Assembly: GCA_024304875.1 (NCBI GenBank)
Contig: JAMWZF010000114.1
Coordinates: 1-8,671 of the forward strand
Direction of reading: 5' to 3'
Source: Paracoccaceae bacterium
GTDB taxonomy: Bacteria > Pseudomonadota > Alphaproteobacteria > Rhodobacterales > Rhodobacteraceae
Length of the DNA stretch: 8,671 bases
Within the stretch, counting starts at the first letter, position 1. Every line of letters starts with the position of its first letter. The notes beneath the pieces were generated by a model. It was not told the DNA's origin. It saw only the letters and a list, made by a program, of their open reading frames with translations, and searched no databases. Positions 6,974 through 8,671 of the stretch are shown here, in pieces. Made by a program: the position numbers and the translations under genes.

Positions 6974-6989
6974 GGGTCGGATCCGACCC
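6974..6989. promoter_or_regulatory. Perfect 16-bp palindrome in the gap between bgsB and the MetE-like gene
   Basis: GGGTCGGA at 6974-6981 is followed at once by its exact reverse complement TCCGACCC at 6982-6989. With no spacer it is better suited to a dimeric repressor or activator site than to an RNA hairpin, although a small loop could form in RNA. It lies 109 bp upstream of the MetE-like ATG (7099) and about 240 bp from the bgsB start, so the MetE-like gene is the likelier target. The rest of 6815-6973 shows nothing I can name. Confidence 0.45.
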
Positions 6990-6994
6990 GGCGC

Positions 6995-7063
6995 ATCACC
7001 TTGATGAACCGGCTTCATGTTCCGGCCGGTGATCCTGCATTCCAGCCCGGCGCCATCCGGGCT
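6995..7063 (+). promoter_or_regulatory. Possible structured 5' leader of the MetE-like gene (two stems)
   Basis: The first stem pairs ATCACC (6995-7000) with GGTGAT (7028-7033). Its interior can form ATGAA/TTCAT (7004-7008 with 7014-7018, loop CCGGC), or alternatively GAAC/GTTC (7006-7009 with 7019-7022). The second stem is AGCCCGG (7044-7050) with CCGGGCT (7057-7063), loop CGCCAT, a 7-bp perfect hairpin ending 35 nt before the start codon. I could not fit it to SAM-II, SAM/SAH or SAH riboswitch consensus sequences. Whether the region is transcribed is unknown. Confidence 0.35.
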
Positions 7064-7098
7064 AGATAGTCGCCGAAATGAACGATGAGGACCTCCAG

Positions 7099-8205
7099 AT
7101 GAGCACACCCACACCCCCCTTCCGCGCCGATCACGTCGGCAGCCTGCTGCGCCCCGCGCCGATCGCCCAGGCCCGCAAGGCCGGCACCAAGGGCGCCGAC
7201 CTGAAAGAGATCGAGGACCGCGAGATCCCGGCCCTGATCGCGATGCAGGAAGAGGTGGGCCTGAAGTGCGTCACCGACGGAGAGGCCCGCCGGGCCTTCT
7301 GGCATTACGACTTCATGGACGGGCTGACCGGGCTCGACATCATCGAGACGGGCAGCGATGCGCTCGGCTTCAAGGGCGCCACTATCTCCAAGGTGCCGCA
7401 GATCGACCGGGCGCTCGACTTCCCCGCCGACCATCCGATGCTGGACCACTTCCGTTTCGTGGCCGAGCACACGAAGGTCTGCCCCAAGATCTCGATCCCC
7501 GGCCCCTCGGCGGTGCATTTCCGCGCCACGCCCGACCACATCAGCCATGCGCCCTACAGCGATCAGGACGTGTTCATGGGCGACATCGCGGCGACCTACA
7601 AGAAGGCGGTGCAGGCCTTCTATGACGCCGGCTGCCGCTACCTGCAGCTTGACGACATCTTCTTCGCCTACCTCGGCGACGAGAAGCAGCGCGCGATCCG
7701 GGCCGAGATGGGCCAGGACCCCGACTGGCTGATCGACCGCTACGCCTGGATGCTGGAAGAGGCGATCAAGGACCGTCCCGAGGACATGGTGATCGGCATG
7801 CACATGTGCCGGGGCAACTTCCAGTCCACCTTCGTCGCCACCGGCGGCTACGATGCGGCGGCGGACGCCATCTTCAACCGCACCAGCGTCGACATCTACT
7901 TCATGGAGTACGACACCGACCGCGCCGGCGGGCTGGAGCCGCTGGGCCTGCTGCCGAAGGGCACCAAGCGGGTGCTGCCGGGCTTCATCACGACCAAGAC
8001 GCCCCAGCTCGAGGACATGGACGCCCTTCGCCGCCAATTCGACGCGGCCTCGAAGTTCGTCGACATGGACCAGCTGGGCATCGCCCCCCAGTGCGGCTTC
8101 GCCTCGACCGAAGAGGGCAACAAGGTCACCGAGGACGACCAGCGCCGCAAGCTGGACCTCGTGGTTGCGACAGCCGAGGCGATCTGGGGCGGCGTCGCGA
8201 AATAG
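7099..8205 (+). CDS. Short MetE-like cobalamin-independent methionine synthase family protein
   Basis: This 368-residue cytosolic enzyme corresponds to the C-terminal catalytic barrel of MetE, which transfers a methyl group to homocysteine to make methionine. It begins with the family opening FRADHVGSLLRP (8-19). All four zinc ligands known from MetE can be placed: H235 and C237 (HMC), E270 (FMEYD) and C332 (APQCGFAS), with spacing like E. coli MetE. The separate N-terminal MetE barrel that helps hold the folate is absent, so the methyl donor may not be methyltetrahydropteroyl-triglutamate; related short proteins use other donors. The ATG at 7099 is chosen because TGAGGA precedes it with 8-nt spacing and homologues start near this point. 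The ATG at 7078 (7 residues more) lacks a ribosome site. It stands alone, with a hairpin downstream. Confidence 0.88.
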   Translation: MSTPTPPFRADHVGSLLRPAPIAQARKAGTKGADLKEIEDREIPALIAMQEEVGLKCVTDGEARRAFWHYDFMDGLTGLDIIETGSDALGFKGATISKVPQIDRALDFPADHPMLDHFRFVAEHTKVCPKISIPGPSAVHFRATPDHISHAPYSDQDVFMGDIAATYKKAVQAFYDAGCRYLQLDDIFFAYLGDEKQRAIRAEMGQDPDWLIDRYAWMLEEAIKDRPEDMVIGMHMCRGNFQSTFVATGGYDAAADAIFNRTSVDIYFMEYDTDRAGGLEPLGLLPKGTKRVLPGFITTKTPQLEDMDALRRQFDAASKFVDMDQLGIAPQCGFASTEEGNKVTEDDQRRKLDLVVATAEAIWGGVAK

Positions 8206-8229
8206 CTGTTGCTCTTGCGCATCATCGGA

Positions 8230-8258
8230 CACGGCATCGCGCAACCGCGATTGCCGTG
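8230..8258 (+). terminator. Strong hairpin after the MetE-like gene, possible terminator
   Basis: The left arm CACGGCATCGCG (8230-8241) pairs with 8246-8258 around a CAAC loop, leaving one bulged T at 8251, for 12 base pairs. It begins 25 nt after the stop codon. There is no T-run after it, so it is not a textbook intrinsic terminator; it could stabilise the mRNA 3' end or aid termination. Confidence 0.45.
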
Positions 8259-8315
8259 CCGACCTCGCTGGTGCACGTTTCGCGCAATGAGGGCGGGCAT
8301 GGCTTGGAGATTCGC

Positions 8316-8671
8316 GTGAGGCGGGCAGCGATAGGGTTTCAGCCTGGCATGCGGGCGGCGGCATTGGCGCTCGTGGCGTTCATCCTATCGGCCTGCGTCT
8401 CGGCGATCCCAACCGCCCCACGGCCGATCCAGTCCGAGAAATATGCCGCGATCGTCGTCGACGCCACGAGCGGCGCCGTGCTCTACCAATACGCGGCCGA
8501 ACAGCCACGATACCCAGCCTCGCTCACTAAGCTGATGACAGTCTACATGCTGTTCGAGGCGCTCGACCAGGGCCGCATCGACCCGGACCGCCTGAGGCGC
8601 TGGCAAAAGCTGATGTTGGAGGACCGCTACAACTCGGAAACCCTCTCGCAGACGCGGTCGCGCCAGAAGGC
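8316..8671 (+). CDS. Lipoprotein-type penicillin-binding protein / D,D-carboxypeptidase, peptidase S11 family (partial, unusual C-terminal part)
   Basis: This is the start of a serine acyl-enzyme that would trim the D-Ala end of peptidoglycan stem peptides in the periplasm. The 118 codons seen hold a basic start, a hydrophobic stretch ending in the lipobox LSAC (24-27) and then the family strand pair AAIVVDATSGAVLY (44-57). The active-site motif ASLTK follows, with S69 and K72 in PASLTKLMT, then the helix LFEALDQGRI (79-88). From residue 89 the sequence (WQKLMLEDRYNSETLSQ and on) no longer resembles the family, where a proline- and alanine-rich segment leading to the SxN motif is expected. 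The other two frames do not restore it. The GTG at 8316 has GGAG 6 nt upstream; an ATG at 8349 is the alternative. Codons such as CCA, CGA, ACT and ACA are commoner here than in neighbouring genes, hinting at a different origin. Confidence 0.7.
   Translation, partial: MRRAAIGFQPGMRAAALALVAFILSACVSAIPTAPRPIQSEKYAAIVVDATSGAVLYQYAAEQPRYPASLTKLMTVYMLFEALDQGRIDPDRLRRWQKLMLEDRYNSETLSQTRSRQK

Noticed and set aside
6995..7063. Identification of the leader as a SAM-II, SAM/SAH or SAH riboswitch
   Set aside because: AACCGGCTTC faintly resembles the SAM/SAH loop, but the pseudoknot partner after the closing stem is missing and no conserved core could be aligned.
7015..8364. A 449-codon minus-strand frame opposite the MetE-like gene
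   Set aside because: The plus-strand gene has a complete zinc site and family motifs; the antisense product has no motif and biased composition.

Overview
The window is about two-thirds G+C with strong G/C third-position codon bias. Its gene content (DUF2218 beside a siderophore ABC system, a Bgs-type beta-glucan synthase, a short MetE-like enzyme) suggests an alphaproteobacterium, most likely Rhodobacterales/Rhodobacteraceae. This placement is an inference from gene content and composition. No rRNA, tRNA, CRISPR array or insertion sequence was seen.

Left part (1-2232): an iron-siderophore import operon on the minus strand. A CeuE/YclQ-type periplasmic binding protein is followed 5 nt later by a FecCD-type permease, which runs off the left edge. 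Divergent from it is a small DUF2218 gene of unknown function. The roughly 100-bp region between them holds an imperfect palindrome (TTAGT-CA-ACTAA core), a candidate iron-responsive operator for both directions.

Middle part (2233-6732): an exopolysaccharide locus. A minus-strand pair encodes a membrane-fusion-like protein (BgsB-like) and a family-2 processive glycosyltransferase (BgsA-like). They resemble the Sinorhizobium mixed-linkage beta-glucan synthase pair. The synthase ends in a cytosolic tail that looks like a degenerate PilZ domain. Convergent with it, and overlapping its stop by 11 bp, is a Cache-HAMP membrane sensor with no output domain. The three genes may form a signal-controlled beta-glucan export system, with the sensor as the least explained part.

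Right part (6733-8671): a 366-nt gap holds repeats just upstream of bgsB and, further right, a perfect 16-bp palindrome plus two hairpins forming a possible structured leader. Next is a short MetE-like methionine synthase with a complete zinc site, then a strong hairpin. Last is the start of a lipoprotein-type penicillin-binding protein/D,D-carboxypeptidase. After its SxxK motif it departs abruptly from the family sequence and then leaves the window.
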